From Alteromonas pelagimontana (lineage in GTDB: Bacteria > Pseudomonadota > Gammaproteobacteria > Enterobacterales > Alteromonadaceae): 64,000 nt of DNA. Where the stretch lies: contig NZ_CP052766.1 in assembly GCF_002499975.2 (NCBI RefSeq), forward strand, positions 806,001-870,000, in the 5' to 3' direction. Both the position numbers and the translations under genes were made by a program. A model generated the notes under the pieces. It did no database searches and had not been told where the DNA came from. It saw nothing but the letters and a program-made list of their open reading frames with translations. Of the stretch, positions 14,818 through 24,966 are shown one piece after another (the first letter of the stretch is position 1; each line of letters opens with the position of its first letter).

Positions 14818-14899
14818 GTATAACGCCCCAAGCAGGGGTAAATTTTGCGATTTAAGCGCAGCAAAGCAAAATTTGTCCCACTGCCTTGGCTGGTTATGC
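14818..14899 (-). other. attC site 10
   Basis: Ends GTATAAC (14818) and GTTATGC (14893). Outer boxes CCCCAAGCAGGGG/CCCACTGCCTTGG, inner arms AAATTTTGC/GCAAAATTT. Right end GTTATGCGTT agrees with its cassette's start at 15590 at nine of ten bases. Confidence 0.9.
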
Positions 14900-15571
14900 G
14901 TTGTTTTCGCTATTTATCTTCCTTAACCTAGAAACAAAGGAATTGCCATCGCTGCCAAACGGTAGCGTCACCTCCGTATCCGTGTAGACACGGGGATCTT
15001 TAATTAAGTCGATCAGGTCCTGCATATCCCTAACCATTCGATTTATGTTATCTGCATCAAGTTTGAGCTTGAATTCGAATTTCCCCATAACGGTTTTAAG
15101 GTCAGTATGAGCGAGAACTTTATTTCGCCATATCTTGATCCCTGTGCTTTCATAATCCTTATAAAGCTTATCGTAAACTGCAGACAACTCCGGGCTGCCA
15201 GCTTTCTCAACAAATCTCAATAGCGAAAGGTTGTCATTTGATCCTGCTTTTGCTGGATCCATTAAGCATGAAATCTTAAGACAAATTTTCTCAAGGAAGC
15301 TACGCTGTATTCTTTTAAAGACGAATCCATTAAACTCATTCAGTACCGAAATGGACTCATCCGTTCCAAATAGCTGATTGTAAATTGTCAAATCCGTGCA
15401 TAAAGACACGAAGTAACTTTCAAAACACTTTATCTCAGAATCCGAAAATAATGAACGATCAATCTTTGGCGTACTGGGAAGTGGTATTCCCGTGCGTTTG
15501 GAGAACTCCTCCCAGGATGATGTTGTTGAGAAGCCTTTATGGTCATCTTTCACTTTAGGAACCTCTTTCAC
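14894..15571 (-). CDS. AbiU2/HEPN-like protein (cassette gene)
   Basis: 225 residues from a GTG at 15571; a second in-frame GTG at 15553 has a better ribosome site (AAGAGG) and may be the real start. All-helical. The block IKIWRNKVLAHTDLKTV matches the HEPN catalytic pattern R-x-K/N...H (R-N-K-V-L-A-H) as placed in AbiU2-type proteins, preceded by the typical helix LEKICLKISCLMDPAKAGSNDNLSLLRF. HEPN proteins are often RNases in phage abortive infection or toxin systems. No antitoxin or partner is in the cassette, so it would act alone or with a factor elsewhere. Stop inside attC site 10. Confidence 0.68.
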   Translation of the reverse strand: MKEVPKVKDDHKGFSTTSSWEEFSKRTGIPLPSTPKIDRSLFSDSEIKCFESYFVSLCTDLTIYNQLFGTDESISVLNEFNGFVFKRIQRSFLEKICLKISCLMDPAKAGSNDNLSLLRFVEKAGSPELSAVYDKLYKDYESTGIKIWRNKVLAHTDLKTVMGKFEFKLKLDADNINRMVRDMQDLIDLIKDPRVYTDTEVTLPFGSDGNSFVSRLRKINSENNA

Positions 15572-15583
15572 ACGTGGGTAAAC

Positions 15584-15700
15584 ACATAACGGCCCGCATA
15601 ACAGGCAAAAATACGTAGGCTACAATACCAAGCGAAGCGCAGGGAGCCTACGTGTTTGTGTCCCAGCGAGCCCGCGAGCGAGTTTATGCGCTTGTTATGT
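15584..15700 (-). other. attC site 11
   Basis: Ends ACATAAC (15584) and GTTATGT (15694); inner arms TACGTAGGCT/AGCCTACGTG, outer GCCCGCATAA/TTATGCGC. The TACGTAGGCT arm is shared with site 1. Right end GTTATGTTTTT matches its cassette's start at 16306. Confidence 0.9.
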
Positions 15701-15720
15701 TTTTATACTACTATGGTTAG

Positions 15721-16254
15721 TTACCAACCGGCCGCATAGTCTTTGTTCGCTTTAAACGCTTCGACCTCTAAAGGTGCTTTATCGTACCCATATTCTGCTA
15801 AATCCGAGAAGTGCTGAGTTATTAAATGGTCGAGACTGGTTCGTTCAATTTGAAGTACGTGTACCAATTCATGAGCTAGCTTTGGTCTATTTAGTTCATA
15901 ACCATTACGAACATAAATTGAGTATCCGAACACTTGAGCGTTGTTGATGATACCTTCACCAATGAATCCGAGTGCTTCACCTAATGTTTTCAGGGCAAAG
16001 TTTTCGTACGGGAACGGAACTTCATCCACATACACAATCCTAACTTTCTCTGAATTTTGAATTCCTATATCGGTTGCTAAAGACAATTCTTGTGCATTTA
16101 AAGGTGTTCCAGACTCCAAACCTTGTCTATCAGTTTCATACGCCCAGTCAATATACTGTGGTAGCAATATTTTTGAGATAACTTTCTGGTAAGACAGTAT
16201 TGCTACGATAATGGCAACGACCAAGATAAGCGTTGTAAACTTGATGAACTTCAT
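15721..16254 (-). CDS. Membrane-anchored HExxH protein, possible zinc peptidase (cassette gene)
   Basis: 177 residues from the ATG at 16254 (AAGGG upstream; an in-frame TTG three codons earlier is less likely). Residues ~2-22 (FIKFTTLILVVAIIVAILSY) form a single membrane anchor. The domain has RPKLAHELVHVLQIER, an HExxH-like H-E-L-V-H metal site, preceded by GYSIYVRNGYELN and followed ~40 residues on by PLEVEAFKA with a Glu that could be the third ligand. This matches small zinc-peptidase domains that check folded cell-surface substrates, but no specific family is assigned. Probably periplasmic. Confidence 0.65.
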   Translation of the reverse strand: MKFIKFTTLILVVAIIVAILSYQKVISKILLPQYIDWAYETDRQGLESGTPLNAQELSLATDIGIQNSEKVRIVYVDEVPFPYENFALKTLGEALGFIGEGIINNAQVFGYSIYVRNGYELNRPKLAHELVHVLQIERTSLDHLITQHFSDLAEYGYDKAPLEVEAFKANKDYAAGW

Positions 16255-16299
16255 GTATTTCAAATCCCTTTTTAAAAAATCCTAGTGGTTTGCGAAAAA

Positions 16300-16365
16300 A
16301 CATAACACTTTGCATAAGCGGTTTTGGCCGCTCTTGTTAAAATCCGCTTGATGCATTTGTTAGTT
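16300..16365 (-). other. attC site 12
   Basis: Ends ACATAAC (16300) and GTTAGTT (16359); arms TGCATAAGCGG/CCGCTTGATGCA. Right end GTTAGTTTT matches its cassette's start at 16737. Confidence 0.88.
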
Positions 16366-16713
16366 TTGTTGCTTAACACGTGTATTTGTCCTAATCAGCC
16401 AAATAATACTATAAAAACCACCAAAACCTGGAATAGCATGGCAAAACATTGATGGCATGTAGGTTAATTCGGAAAATCTTGGAATGAAAAAAAACGACCT
16501 TTGAAATTTTATTTTATCTTTGAGGTGGTTAAGCAATGATTTCACGTATATCTGAGCAAAGGAGAATATTTGTCGAAACTGTAACCCCAGTAATAAAACA
16601 AAGAGTTCTAGCCCGATCGCATCTATAAACATTGCCAGCATGATTGTGTCAGGCCTAACTAGAAGTAAACATACAACCGCAATACTAGCGTACTTCATAA
16701 ATATTCCTTTCAT
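16360..16713 (-). CDS. Hypothetical membrane protein (cassette gene)
   Basis: 117 residues; ATG preceded by AAGGAAGAA. Residues ~7-30 (YASIAVVCLLLVRPDTIMLAMF) and ~32-47 (AIGLELFVLLLGLQF) form two helices, and ~92-105 (IPGFGGFYSIIWLI) a third. No family recognised. The stop overlaps the core of attC site 12. A 30-residue basic linker (HLKDKIKFQRSFFF) separates the helices. Confidence 0.58.
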   Translation of the reverse strand: MKGIFMKYASIAVVCLLLVRPDTIMLAMFIDAIGLELFVLLLGLQFRQIFSFAQIYVKSLLNHLKDKIKFQRSFFFIPRFSELTYMPSMFCHAIPGFGGFYSIIWLIRTNTRVKQQN

Positions 16714-16730
16714 TAATTCTTCCTTTTAAA

Positions 16731-16817
16731 AACTAACGCCGCCATCACAGGTGGAAAAAGGTGAAGAGAGCGAAGCGAACGTAGCTTTTTTGCATCCTGT
16801 GCATGGCTTTGTTAGGC
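16731..16817 (-). other. attC site 13
   Basis: Ends AACTAAC (16731) and GTTAGGC (16811); arms CACAGGTGGAAAAAGG / CCTGTG and a central AAAAGGTGAAGAGAGCGAAGCG. Right end GTTAGGCA corresponds to GTGTAGGCA at its cassette's start (17993), i.e. with two bases changed or inserted. Confidence 0.8.
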
Positions 16818-16821
16818 ATTG

Positions 16822-17376
16822 CTAGAACAAGCTATCTTGCTGATATTTAAGCTGGTTAATATTCGCTCTAAGCTTTAGTTTTTTATCCGCTTTTTCAAAA
16901 GCTGAATCGCTCATATATGATACTAATTTTTCTAGATCAGCAATTTCCTTAACTTTTAGAAATTCTTTCGCTTTATTAATATAAACAAGTGATATCTTTT
17001 TTCTCTTTAAAAGTTCTATTGCATTACTTAAAGTTCCGGTACTTTTTGTATCCCAAACCATTAGTCCGTAATCGCAGTCTTCAGCCATTTTCACATCTTT
17101 TGCGGTAAAAAAAGCTCTGGTCCCGGGTTGAGCATTAGTTTCAATTACTTCTGTATGCCAATTCCCTATATTATTTCTTGGTCTTCCCCCCGAACAATAT
17201 ACAAGGACCGACTTTGTTTCTTGTGAAATAAGGTACTTCTGTATTGAACTATCAACACCATCAGCATCACCAACAATAACCTGACAGTTCGAACTTATAA
17301 TATTATTGATTCTATCGAGAACATTGCCGTCTAAGTTCTTGATTTTCATAGAGCCTGATATAAATACCTTATGCAT
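16822..17376 (-). CDS. SLOG/YspA-like Rossmann-fold protein, second gene of a two-gene cassette
   Basis: 184 residues. N-terminal HKVFISGSMKIKNLDGNVLDRI is a beta-strand with a glycine turn followed by a helix; then CQVIVGDADGVDSSIQKYL, the GxADGxD loop that marks SLOG/DUF2493-like nucleotide-sensing folds, CSGGRPRNNIGNW and the block EDCDYGLMVWDTKSTGTLSNAIELL, where SLOG proteins bind ligand. A basic helical tail (FEKADKKLKLRANI) follows. SLOG proteins bind or cleave nucleotide-like ligands. The start ATG overlaps the stop of the phosphoribosyltransferase gene (TAATG), implying coupled synthesis and joint function. Exact chemistry unknown. Confidence 0.72.
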   Translation of the reverse strand: MHKVFISGSMKIKNLDGNVLDRINNIISSNCQVIVGDADGVDSSIQKYLISQETKSVLVYCSGGRPRNNIGNWHTEVIETNAQPGTRAFFTAKDVKMAEDCDYGLMVWDTKSTGTLSNAIELLKRKKISLVYINKAKEFLKVKEIADLEKLVSYMSDSAFEKADKKLKLRANINQLKYQQDSLF

Positions 17377-17957
17377 TATCTTTTCCTGGTTACAGTCGCT
17401 ACGTACACATTTCCTATTTTAGGATAGTTTTTCAATGCAGTAGTAGCTGCTTCTAGTGATGACCCCGTATCAAAGAGGTCATCTATAATTAGTACATCAT
17501 ATTTCCCGTCGGGTAATACATCGTAAACGGTAAACGCCCCAATAAGGGCAGATATCTTTTCATCTCTTGATTCGATATCTTTCATTGGTGCTGTAGTTCC
17601 AGTTTTTACAAGTAAATCTTCGCGACAAGGAATACCTCTTAATCGAGCATACTCTGTTGCTATTTCTGTGACTGGTTGCCTACTTCTAACCTTCGATGCA
17701 GGCATAGGTATAACCAGACTTGCGGAGGAAAAGGCTTGTCCAAATGAAGCGCTTAGTTGACTTGCGATAGCTCCGACTTGGGAATAATCTGATCGGTACT
17801 TCAATTGATAAAGCGCTTCCCCAGCCTCTGGCCTAATTGTATCAAACTGCATGTGACCATATTCATTGTAACCAGTAGGAGTGCTACTCAGCGTATGTTT
17901 ATCAAGTGAGTACCCTAGAGTCCATATTCCATCGATCTGCTTAATGTTTACATCCAT
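17376..17957 (-). CDS. ComF-like phosphoribosyltransferase, first gene of the cassette
   Basis: 193 residues. The PRPP-binding motif is VLIIDDLFDTGSSLEAA (V-x-x-x-DD-x-x-x-TGS), and SLVIPMPASKVRSRQPV with RQP resembles the substrate loop of ComF/GntX PRTases. N-terminal residues ~1-40 (IWTLGYSLDKHTLSST, GYNEYGHMQFDTIRPEAGE) are not part of the standard fold and may bring the partner. No zinc ribbon, unlike GntX. The usual role is transfer or hydrolysis of a ribose-phosphate; pairing with a SLOG protein suggests making or sensing a nucleotide signal (inference). Starts 29 bases after attC site 14 (ATG preceded by GAGGAAATTTAA). Confidence 0.75.
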   Translation of the reverse strand: MDVNIKQIDGIWTLGYSLDKHTLSSTPTGYNEYGHMQFDTIRPEAGEALYQLKYRSDYSQVGAIASQLSASFGQAFSSASLVIPMPASKVRSRQPVTEIATEYARLRGIPCREDLLVKTGTTAPMKDIESRDEKISALIGAFTVYDVLPDGKYDVLIIDDLFDTGSSLEAATTALKNYPKIGNVYVATVTRKR

Positions 17958-17985
17958 TTAAATTTCCTCACTTTGATACTCGATT

Positions 17986-18044
17986 GCCTACACACCCTGC
18001 TTAGGGGCAGCGAGCCTGCGAGCGACTACAGCAGTTTGTTAGCA
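17986..18044 (-). other. attC site 14 (left core degraded)
   Basis: Right end GTTAGCA (18038) is normal and matches its cassette's start at 18685 over 11 bases (GTTAGCAGTAC). The left end reads GCCTACAC instead of GCCTAAC, a two-base change in the core. Arms CCTGCTTAGGGGC and GCGAGCGACTACAGCAG are short. May be recombination-weak. Confidence 0.65.
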
Positions 18045-18656
18045 GTACTTTGCACGCAATCGCTCAAATTCCTGTTTACACTGTTCCCATATTAATTCGA
18101 TTGCTTTATCGTTTTCTTCTAGTAAATCCAAGGAGACAACAAAATTTTCATTGGCATAAATCTTACGCAAGCCTTGAAATATTGGAACGACATCTCTAGA
18201 GATAGTATAAGGACTAATTACTGACTTACGGTCTAGTGGGCAATATCGGCTCAACTTCTCAAATGAATGAGCATAAATATGTCTGTACTTAAGATATTTA
18301 TCTTGTTGGTGCTGAGATTTTTCACTTAGGTGTTGATAGTTATCATTTCTCGCTGGATTTAACTCATCTTTTATCATCATTATTTCAGCATGTCTGTGCT
18401 CATGTATAGCACGATACAATTCGCTAAAACTATCTTCCAATTCAGAAATTAAAGTATCAACCTTCGAATATTTAAACTGCGTGCGCCAAGAGTTAAGGGC
18501 TAAAAATGCAACAAGGACACCTAAAGTTGTTGCTGCATGAGAGATCATCTCTAGAGCTTTACTCAATCCTTCGGGTTGCTCAAACGTTTGTCCAATAATG
18601 ACTCCAACCAATATCAGTAAAAGACAGACAAATGTGTAAAAAATATTAAAATTCAA
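18039..18656 (-). CDS. Hypothetical membrane protein with two N-terminal helices (cassette gene)
   Basis: 205 residues from a TTG start (18656) preceded by GGGAG ten bases upstream. Residues ~5-22 (IFYTFVCLLLILVGVIIG) and ~38-55 (SHAATTLGVLVAFLALNSW) are membrane helices; residues ~60-205 are helical and charged with many His and Arg (HEHRHAEIMMI, HQQDKYLKYRHIYAH). No family recognised; such 2TM-helical proteins sometimes belong to phage-defence effectors, but nothing specific is seen. It is the array's first cassette, nearest the expected integrase side. Confidence 0.62.
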   Translation of the reverse strand: MNFNIFYTFVCLLLILVGVIIGQTFEQPEGLSKALEMISHAATTLGVLVAFLALNSWRTQFKYSKVDTLISELEDSFSELYRAIHEHRHAEIMMIKDELNPARNDNYQHLSEKSQHQQDKYLKYRHIYAHSFEKLSRYCPLDRKSVISPYTISRDVVPIFQGLRKIYANENFVVSLDLLEENDKAIELIWEQCKQEFERLRAKYC

Positions 18657-18678
18657 TACCTAAAAACTCCCTCTGTAC

Positions 18679-18685
18679 TGCTAAC
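18679..18685 (-). other. Proximal boundary of the cassette array (half core site)
   Basis: TGCTAAC on the plus strand (GTTAGCA on the minus strand) with context AAACTGTTAGCAGTAC. Its extension matches attC site 14, so the first cassette was joined here. The bases to the right (18686-18780) do not fold like an attC, so this could be a relic attI. The gap 18686-18995 has no intI and only a 61-codon shadow ORF without support. Confidence 0.6.
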
Positions 18686-18994
18686 AGTTTACTATCTTTC
18701 AAAATGGGGCGTTCTGCCCGCCCACTTTGGTGCATTTTTTCAATAGTTGTTTTACAGTATGCCATAACTTCCTGCTTTTACACCAGAAACTGATTTGGGG
18801 CTTTTTGCTCATGTGAAAAAAGGTCAATGTGGAGTTAGATTAGACGCGCTACGGGAAAATTTGGATTACCTGGCAAATTGCTTCCATGGAAGTGATAAGA
18901 CGCGTTTAAAAATGGCACAGAATAGAGGAAATGGCAGCCTAAAATCTTGCTCGCGTTGTTTACTGCAACAACAACTTTAGCGTTCGGATTAACA

Positions 18995-19024
18995 AAAAGG
19001 CGAACTATCAGTTCGCCTTTGCTT
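18995..19024 (-). terminator. Terminator of the gcvTHP operon
   Basis: Perfect 10-bp stem AAAGGCGAAC/GTTCGCCTTT with a 5-base loop and, on the minus strand, a following T-run (CTTTTTG). It lies 58-80 bases beyond the gcvP stop. Confidence 0.85.
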
Positions 19025-19077
19025 TAAGTGACAAAAGTACGATTACATCGGAGCAACTTCGCCTCAAAAAGAGGAAA

Positions 19078-21975
<2,898 letters not shown>

Positions 21976-22075
21976 AATAGAGTAAGCACTTAGCAATGGT
22001 TAATTCAAAAACAAAAGGGGCGGTAATCCAGCCCCTTTTATTGCAATAAAGTGTAAAAAGCAGTTGAAGGGTGAA

Positions 22076-22465
22076 TTATTCTTCGTCGATGCTGTTCTCG
22101 TAACCTTCAGCATCCAATAGCCCTTCAAATTCCTCTACGTCGTCGGCTTTAATTTTAAATAGCCAGCCGTCGCCGTAGGAATCTGAGTTAACGAGTTCTG
22201 GGGAGTCTTCCAGATCGGTGTTAACCGCAATAATTTCACCACTGATTGGGGCATAAACGTCAGATGCTGCTTTCACCGATTCGGCTACAGCAACATCATC
22301 GCCAGTGCTGACTTGATCGCCAACATCGGGCAGATCTACAAACACCATGTCACCCAAAAGATCCTGAGCGTGCTCAGAAATACCTACTGTAAAAACGCCG
22401 TCACCTTCAGGGCGAACCCATTCATGGGTAGAGGCGTAGCGTAAATCGGTTGGGATGTTGCTCAT
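22076..22465 (-). CDS. gcvH: Glycine cleavage system H-protein
   Basis: 129 residues. The lipoyl domain shows [23 protein letters not shown], with the lipoylated Lys in ESVKAAS, plus the usual THEWV and [12 protein letters not shown] near the N-terminus. It carries the aminomethyl group between P- and T-proteins. Between gcvT and gcvP in the same operon. Confidence 0.97.
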   Translation of the reverse strand: MSNIPTDLRYASTHEWVRPEGDGVFTVGISEHAQDLLGDMVFVDLPDVGDQVSTGDDVAVAESVKAASDVYAPISGEIIAVNTDLEDSPELVNSDSYGDGWLFKIKADDVEEFEGLLDAEGYENSIDEE

Positions 22466-22494
22466 AATAGTTCCTGATTCTGAATAATTGTTAA

Positions 22495-23574
22495 TTACAA
22501 AACACTTTTGCCATTGCGTACAAAGCCGGGCTTAACCACTTTTACTGTAACCCACTTTTTGCGCATTTCCACCTCAACGGTTTCACCCACATTCGCGGGA
22601 ACCCGTGCCATTGCAATTGCATGTCCAAGTGTGGGAGAAAACGTGCCTGATGTGATCACGCCTTCGCCGTTATCTGTTTTAATGTTCTGACCGGCACGTA
22701 ACACGCCTTTTTCGGTCATAACTAAACCCACCAGTTTATCGGTACCGGCTTCGCGTTGTGCTTCCAACGCTTTGCGGCCAACAAAATCCCGGTCTTCTGG
22801 TTCCCAGGTAATCGTCCAGCCCATATTGGCGGCTAACGGCGATATGGTTTCATCCATATCCTGGCCGTACAAATTCATGCCCGCTTCCAAACGCAACGTA
22901 TCACGCGCTCCCAGACCACAAGGTTTTACGCCAGCATCCAACAAACGCTGCCAGAATTGGCCCGCTTCGGCTTTCGGTACCATAATTTCATAACCGGTTT
23001 CACCAGTGTAGCCGGTAGTGGCGATAAATAAATCTTCAGCCTGCACGCCAAAAAAAGGTTTCATTCCTGCCACCGCTTCTTTTTGCGCGGCGCTGAATAA
23101 CGTGGCAGCTTTATCTTTGGCATTCGGGCCTTGTACGGCAATCATGGCGAATTCGGAGCGTTCGGTAATTGTTACATCAAAGCCTTCGGCCTTGCTACGC
23201 AGCCAATTCATATCTTTTTCGCGGGTAGCCGAATTTACCACCAGTCGGTAATTGGTATCGTCGAAATGATACACAATGAGATCATCAACCACGCCGCCTT
23301 TTTCGTTTAGCATTCCGCTGTACAACGCTTTGCCTTTATCTTTTAGCTTGGCGACATCGTTAGCGAGCAGGTTACGCAAATACGCTTTTGCCTGCGCGCC
23401 AGTGACATCGACAATAGTCATATGAGAAACATCAAACATACCTGCGTCTTGACGCACAGCATGATGCTCTTCAATCTGCGACCCGTAGCTTATTGGCATT
23501 TCCCAGCCAAAAAAGTCGACCATTTTCGCACCCGCTTCGAGGTGTTTTGCATGTAGGGCGGTGGTGTTAGTCAT
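22495..23574 (-). CDS. gcvT: Aminomethyltransferase (T-protein) of the glycine cleavage system
   Basis: 359 residues from the ATG at 23574 ([27 protein letters not shown]), with AGAGTAAG upstream; the frame's first ATG-like codon nine residues earlier is less likely. Folate-binding fold with [36 protein letters not shown] and [23 protein letters not shown], the last carrying the tetrahydrofolate-binding Asp. Transfers a C1 unit to tetrahydrofolate. First gene of gcvTHP. The 137-base gap to the divergent LysR gene is the regulatory region; no glycine riboswitch was recognised in it. Confidence 0.97.
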   Translation of the reverse strand: MTNTTALHAKHLEAGAKMVDFFGWEMPISYGSQIEEHHAVRQDAGMFDVSHMTIVDVTGAQAKAYLRNLLANDVAKLKDKGKALYSGMLNEKGGVVDDLIVYHFDDTNYRLVVNSATREKDMNWLRSKAEGFDVTITERSEFAMIAVQGPNAKDKAATLFSAAQKEAVAGMKPFFGVQAEDLFIATTGYTGETGYEIMVPKAEAGQFWQRLLDAGVKPCGLGARDTLRLEAGMNLYGQDMDETISPLAANMGWTITWEPEDRDFVGRKALEAQREAGTDKLVGLVMTEKGVLRAGQNIKTDNGEGVITSGTFSPTLGHAIAMARVPANVGETVEVEMRKKWVTVKVVKPGFVRNGKSVL

Positions 23575-23711
23575 TCGACTTACTCTTTGTGAATTGGACA
23601 AATCGGTAATGAGTATAGGTTTTCAACCTGGCAGCAACAAATTGGAATTTCTTATCGTTACATTTATAAATATAATGTAGTGATGTTTCTTCATCAGTAT
23701 TTCAAATCATT

Positions 23712-24560
23712 ATGAAACAGCTATCGTTGGATAACTTGCGCACATTTGTCAGTGTGATTGAGCAAGGGGGTTACTCTAAAGCTGGAGAATGGCTGGGGCG
23801 ATCACAACCTGCCGTAAGTTTGCAGATTAAAAAGCTTGAAGAACAACTTGGTCGCAAGCTATTTACTAAAGTCGGGCAACGACATCTTCCCAGCACCGAT
23901 GGCAACTGGTTATATCCTAAAGCCAAAGACTTGCTGCAGATGAACGACGCAATTTTCCGCAGCTTAACCCCTGCTCCGCTTAGCGGTCGCCTTCGCTTAG
24001 GCATTCCCAACGAATTTGCTTCAACGCTGTTACCAGGGCTTATCGGCGAGTTTTCCAAACGCTATCCGGATGTTTCGCTTGAGGTGACGTCGGCGCTTAG
24101 TCGTGATTTGCTACATCAGTCGCGACGCGATAATTTCGATTTAATTCTGGCGTTGGTAAACCCTGACGAACAAACGCAGGGCGAACTGGTTTTAGAAGAT
24201 GATATGGTGTGGGTGGGCGACCCGGGGCGGCCATTAGCGGGAGACAGCATTTCGCTGGTGCTGGCGCCTGATGGCTGTATGTATCGCAGCCGCGTGATTG
24301 AACAGTTAAAACAGCAAACCCGCGCTTGGAAAATCTCATACACTAATGCCGATCTCACAGGCTTGGTGGCCGCAATTCAACAAGGGCTTGGCGTAACAGC
24401 GCTGGCAAAATCCAGCATGCCAGATAATCTGGCGGTGCTCTCTCACCAGCATCTACCGCGCCTGGGTACGGTAAATATCTGTTTATTCAATCAAGACACC
24501 CAACACCCGGTGGTAAGTAAAACATTAGCAGAATTCATTAAATCTCGTCTCAACAGCTAA
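23712..24560 (+). CDS. LysR-type transcriptional regulator, divergent from gcvT
   Basis: 282 residues. The N-terminal winged HTH spans ~3-62 (LDNLRTFVSVIEQGGYSKAGEWLGRSQPAVSLQIKKLEEQLGRKLFTK), then the periplasmic-binding-like effector domain. Effector unknown. A divergent position at the gcv operon suggests control of glycine cleavage genes, but GcvA is normally encoded elsewhere and this protein is not obviously GcvA. Regulation by self-repression through the shared gap is likely. Confidence 0.9.
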   Translation: MKQLSLDNLRTFVSVIEQGGYSKAGEWLGRSQPAVSLQIKKLEEQLGRKLFTKVGQRHLPSTDGNWLYPKAKDLLQMNDAIFRSLTPAPLSGRLRLGIPNEFASTLLPGLIGEFSKRYPDVSLEVTSALSRDLLHQSRRDNFDLILALVNPDEQTQGELVLEDDMVWVGDPGRPLAGDSISLVLAPDGCMYRSRVIEQLKQQTRAWKISYTNADLTGLVAAIQQGLGVTALAKSSMPDNLAVLSHQHLPRLGTVNICLFNQDTQHPVVSKTLAEFIKSRLNS

Positions 24561-24673
24561 AGGAAGTTACGCCTGCGCTGGCGCCTGTCTTTACTTTTAG
24601 TACCTAAGGCCAGTTTTTTACGCTGCTGATATTAGCTCATAATGGCTGTCAATTTACCAGCGAAGGAACGCGT

Positions 24674-24811
24674 ATGACACCGCAACAGACCTCTTTATCA
24701 CATTCCTCTACACCCTCGTTTCCCAAAGACCTGCTGATTGGGTTTATCTCGGTGTTTGTTGTTGGGCTGGGAATGGGTATTAGCGTAGGCATGGTGTTTA
24801 TGGCGGTATAA
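24674..24811 (+). CDS. Small membrane protein of 45 residues
   Basis: Sequence MTPQQTSLSHSSTPSFPKDLL followed by IGFISVFVVGLGMGISVGMVFMAV. A good ribosome site (GAAGG) precedes the ATG by eight bases. The C-terminal half is one glycine-rich membrane helix with GxxxG-like spacing (GLGMGISVGM). No family recognised. Located between the LysR gene and a palindrome, possibly expressed alone. Confidence 0.6.
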   Translation: MTPQQTSLSHSSTPSFPKDLLIGFISVFVVGLGMGISVGMVFMAV

Positions 24812-24840
24812 TACGAATCCGCATTGATGTGGATTCGTAT
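24811..24840. repeat. Palindrome of the ATAC(T/G)AATCC intergenic repeat family; possible terminator
   Basis: ATACGAATCC/GGATTCGTAT, 10-bp perfect arms, loop GCATTGATGT. Its left half shares AATCCGC...TGATGTG with the repeats at 28618 and 35681 (see that entry). Placed just after the small membrane protein gene, so it may also end its transcript. Confidence 0.6.
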
Positions 24841-24966
24841 AAGCTTCTATTGCTGGCACTTGACTTATAGCGCGACAATTTGAGCCGCAAGTAAAATGCC
24901 TATTTCTAAGAATTTCAGCAGCGCCTGCGTTAAGCAGCCCGCTTTAAATGGCGGGCGTACTGAAAG

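Larger units (their letters stand above)
8279..18685 (-). other. Integron gene-cassette array without integrase (CALIN), 14 cassettes
   Basis: Fourteen attC-like sites follow one another at the ends of small unrelated genes. All attC sites and all genes associated with them are oriented on the minus strand, so the array's proximal end is at the right (18685) beside gcvP. In nearly every cassette the first bases on the minus strand (TTRRRY plus extension) equal the complement of the start of the cassette's own attC, as required for cassettes inserted as circles: e.g. GTTATGTGGC, GTTAGCTGA, GTTAGTTTT, GTTAGCAGTAC. No tyrosine recombinase of the IntI type is present anywhere in the window. Gene-to-site distances are very short and some stop codons lie inside the attC. 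Confidence 0.88.

Noticed and set aside
18795..18980. 61-codon plus-strand ORF left of gcvP considered as an integrase remnant
   Set aside because: No tyrosine recombinase motif (R-H-R-Y boxes) can be seen, and the start is a poor TTG.
23575..23711. Glycine riboswitch in front of gcvT
   Set aside because: The gap is 137 bases and lacks the paired aptamer pattern I would expect; nothing supports it.
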